From Candidatus Poseidoniaceae archaeon (GTDB lineage: Archaea > Thermoplasmatota > Poseidoniia > Poseidoniales > Poseidoniaceae): a stretch of DNA of 9,214 bases. The stretch is taken from the NCBI GenBank assembly GCA_022452125.1, contig JAKURJ010000068.1, positions 1 to 9,214 on the forward strand, read 5' to 3'. How positions within the stretch are numbered: the stretch's first letter is position 1; each line of letters starts with the position of its first letter. The notes beneath the pieces are model-generated. The model had not been told where the DNA came from. It ran no database searches and worked only from the letters and a program-made list of their open reading frames with translations. Made by a program: the position numbers and the translations under genes. This document shows, piece after piece, positions 7,259-9,214 of this stretch.

Positions 7259-9214
7259 AGTCATTCTCACACGCTACAGCGATGAGGAGGTGGCTGTTCG
7301 CATTTCTGACTTGCTTGGTTTTCATACCGTTAGCGAGCGCAGGGACGATTGAGAATCCAGCAAACTTGTCAATCAACCACGCAATACCATTCTTAGTTGC
7401 ATTCTTTACTGCTCTTATTCTTTGGAAATGGATGATACCATCCCAACTTTCAGGTTTACAAGTTGGTTTCGAGATAGATGATGGACTGTATGAAGTTCAC
7501 AGTCTGACTAAGGGTCGAGGCGGTGTTAAGCGGCTTCTGCAATTACCGAATGTTGGATTCGGAATCGCACTCTACATGATGGCAATGACAGGAGTTCTCC
7601 TTTTAATTTCAGAACTAATCTTTGATGCAGAAGTGTACTATCTTCCAAATCTTCTCTTGATGGGAATACTTGTTTTAATCCCTATCGTTATATCACCATG
7701 GGAATCTCTCAATGGCCAACTCGTAGGTAAGCGTATTGGTGTAGCTAAGAACAAATTCTTCAAACTGTTTTTCAGGCGAACAGGCACATTAGCTGGTTTG
7801 TTCGCAGTCGCCATTGGAACATACCTCTTATTGGTTCCAAGAATCGATGAATCGCAAAAACCCCTTGCGTTTGCAATCGCGGGTTTGGTTTTCATGGGCC
7901 CGACCATTCTAGCATATGGTAGGATTATGGGTGCATCTTGGAATATGTTGATGATTGGGAAATATCGAACATGGTTAGGCAGGCCAAACCCGATCGATGC
8001 CAAGAAACTAGGACTTGTTGGACGAGCCTTTGCATTTATTCTAATTCTATTCTTACTAACTATGCCAATAACTGCAATCAATGGTATAGTTACTGTTGCT
8101 TTAGTTATGATAAACGACCCAGCAAATTCTGAAGAGATTCTGAACTATGGGGGAATTTTAGGTCATCAAGTATATCTTCAGATTCAAGAGAATCCGTTGC
8201 TTGCTGAATGGGAAGCACTCAAGAGTTTACCCGAGGTTTTGGCAGCATATCTGTCGCTGAATATTGCGATTGTAGGTCTAGCGTTCATTTTCGAACTTAT
8301 TAGAAACCTGTTCCTTGGAGGACAATCATTCGGTGGACTAGGTGGAGTACTTCTAGCAACTCCTAGAGAAATCCGCTCCGAAGATAAAGCTCAAGCGAGA
8401 GTTCTGTACTTCGCATTTGCAGGATTTAGTGGTTACACGGCCTTACTTTTGATTTTAGTTTGCTACAAGGAATTTGGAGATTTAATGCCATTCATCGAGT
8501 GGTTTGAAGGTAGAGGTTTTGATGAGGAATATCGTTTGCTAGTGACATGGATTTTCATCGCAGTAGGTCAAACAATTTTCTTGCTAACATGGGTTCTCTC
8601 GGTTTCAAAATTCAATTCACTTCGTAATTTGAAGTTCGACCTAAATCCTGACCAAAGAAGGGAAGGTGCCATCATGAGTGGTGGTGGAAACTGGATGTTC
8701 GATTTGGTTGAGGAATCCGCATTGAACAATGATCTGGATGCATTGATTAGATTCCAAGAACGCTCCATTGGCGAGGATGAAGCTGTAGTCCGTCTTGCGA
8801 AGAGTCGTGCTAGAATGATTGAGATGGCTATACGTGGTTTATGGCCATCTGCGATAGAAGAAGCAAAAAAAGTTCTAGCACAATCTGGTGGAGATAACGA
8901 TGAGGCAAGGATGATCATTGCTGCAGGTCACATAGCGTGCCGCAGGCTCGATGCTGCAAGAGAAGCTCTACACAACCTTCAGCAACCAGAAGGATATGAT
9001 GAGCCCGAGTTATTGGCGTTCATTTGTGAATGGTTTGACCCTTGGAATGGTTCTGTAGATGAATATGACTTGTGGGATTGGGAAAACAATCCTTGCATCG
9101 ACCACCTTAATGATCTGATGAGAATGTTGCGCTCTTGGAGTCCACAGCCTGTTGACGGAGCATTACATAAAGACAACATTTCGATTAATGCAAGGCTTTC
9201 ACACATAGCTCTAT
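7255..9214 (+). CDS. Uncharacterised multi-pass membrane protein with signal peptide and TPR-like cytoplasmic tail (3' end outside window)
   Basis: The reading frame is open from the ATG at 7255 to the window edge (653 codons seen, no stop). I do not recognise the family. It starts with a classic signal peptide: RRW, a hydrophobic core and PLASA ending near residue 31, better placed if the ATG at 7282 (residue 10) is the true start. Nine spans follow at about 43-62, 101-122, 130-149, 174-196, 204-222, 255-280, 328-350, 383-405 and 427-450. Loops alternate cleanly: Lys/Arg-rich loops at 63-100, 150-173, 223-254, 351-382 and after 450; acidic ones between. This puts the mature N-terminus outside and the C-terminal part (from about 460) in the cytoplasm. 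That part is helical and Ala/Leu-rich, and 500-590 resembles TPR-type hairpins (..AIEEAKKVLAQ.. and ..RRLDAAREALHNL..), suggesting protein binding. A Gly-rich turn lies near 355-365. It begins by an ATGA overlap with the aminotransferase stop and has no good Shine-Dalgarno, so coupled re-initiation is likely. Function unknown. Confidence 0.85.
   Translation, partial: MKSFSHATAMRRWLFAFLTCLVFIPLASAGTIENPANLSINHAIPFLVAFFTALILWKWMIPSQLSGLQVGFEIDDGLYEVHSLTKGRGGVKRLLQLPNVGFGIALYMMAMTGVLLLISELIFDAEVYYLPNLLLMGILVLIPIVISPWESLNGQLVGKRIGVAKNKFFKLFFRRTGTLAGLFAVAIGTYLLLVPRIDESQKPLAFAIAGLVFMGPTILAYGRIMGASWNMLMIGKYRTWLGRPNPIDAKKLGLVGRAFAFILILFLLTMPITAINGIVTVALVMINDPANSEEILNYGGILGHQVYLQIQENPLLAEWEALKSLPEVLAAYLSLNIAIVGLAFIFELIRNLFLGGQSFGGLGGVLLATPREIRSEDKAQARVLYFAFAGFSGYTALLLILVCYKEFGDLMPFIEWFEGRGFDEEYRLLVTWIFIAVGQTIFLLTWVLSVSKFNSLRNLKFDLNPDQRREGAIMSGGGNWMFDLVEESALNNDLDALIRFQERSIGEDEAVVRLAKSRARMIEMAIRGLWPSAIEEAKKVLAQSGGDNDEARMIIAAGHIACRRLDAAREALHNLQQPEGYDEPELLAFICEWFDPWNGSVDEYDLWDWENNPCIDHLNDLMRMLRSWSPQPVDGALHKDNISINARLSHIAL
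7282..7347 (+). other. Predicted Sec signal peptide of the unknown membrane protein
   Basis: Residues 10-31 have a basic n-region (MRRW), a hydrophobic core and an A-x-A cleavage site (LASA before GT). The alternative start ATG at 7282 would give a standard-length signal peptide, whereas the ATG at 7255 adds nine polar residues. Cleavage would leave the mature N-terminus outside, which agrees with the loop-charge pattern of the rest of the protein. Confidence 0.6.

Noticed and set aside
7638..8081. 147-codon minus-strand reading frame
   Set aside because: It lies wholly inside the unknown membrane protein gene, whose plus-strand frame has clear spans and consistent loop charges; the minus frame shows no domain.
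8568..8918. 116-codon minus-strand reading frame
   Set aside because: It is a shadow of the helical C-terminal part of the membrane protein; Ala/Glu-rich coding sequence tends to leave the opposite strand open.

Overview
The window looks like a piece of a planktonic archaeal genome. The best guess is a Thermoplasmatota lineage such as Marine Group II (Poseidoniales), but this is inferred from protein character and not from a marker gene. The supporting signs are an archaeal-type valyl-tRNA synthetase, an archaeal HAE3-like RND/MMPL exporter, an archaeal alanine-aminotransferase-like enzyme, GGTGA/GGTGG-type ribosome binding sites matching the archaeal anti-Shine-Dalgarno, tightly overlapping genes and very short intergenic DNA. 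No rRNA, tRNA, CRISPR array, insertion sequence or phage gene was seen.

Layout. The minus-strand block (3-2471) is one complete gene, valS. A 136-base divergent intergenic region (2472-2607) separates it from a plus-strand block that runs to the window edge. That block holds, in order, a two-fold RND/MMPL-type exporter (2608-5553), an EVE-domain protein (5586-6047, possibly starting at 5547), a class I aminotransferase resembling archaeal alanine aminotransferases (6044-7258), and a long uncharacterised secreted-signal, multi-pass membrane protein with a cytoplasmic helical-repeat tail (7255 to beyond 9214). The second and third junctions of the block are 4-base stop/start overlaps (GTGA and ATGA), so the block is most likely one operon with translational coupling.

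How the genes fit together. ValRS is a housekeeping enzyme and probably only shares the divergent promoter region. The plus-strand operon joins an envelope transporter, a putative modified-base-binding protein, an amino-acid enzyme and an envelope protein of unknown role. No shared pathway is evident, and compact growth-linked packing is as likely as functional linkage.

The points most worth a second look are: a basic/Gly-rich insertion of about 25 residues behind the KMSKS loop of ValRS together with a HIGA version of its HIGH motif; an exporter whose proton-relay aspartate is present in TM10 but replaced by serine in TM4; cysteine pairs and calcium-loop-like motifs in the exporter's first outer loop; and the unknown membrane protein with nine predicted membrane spans, whose charge pattern strongly supports one topology. 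I found no clear evidence of a new defence or mobile system.
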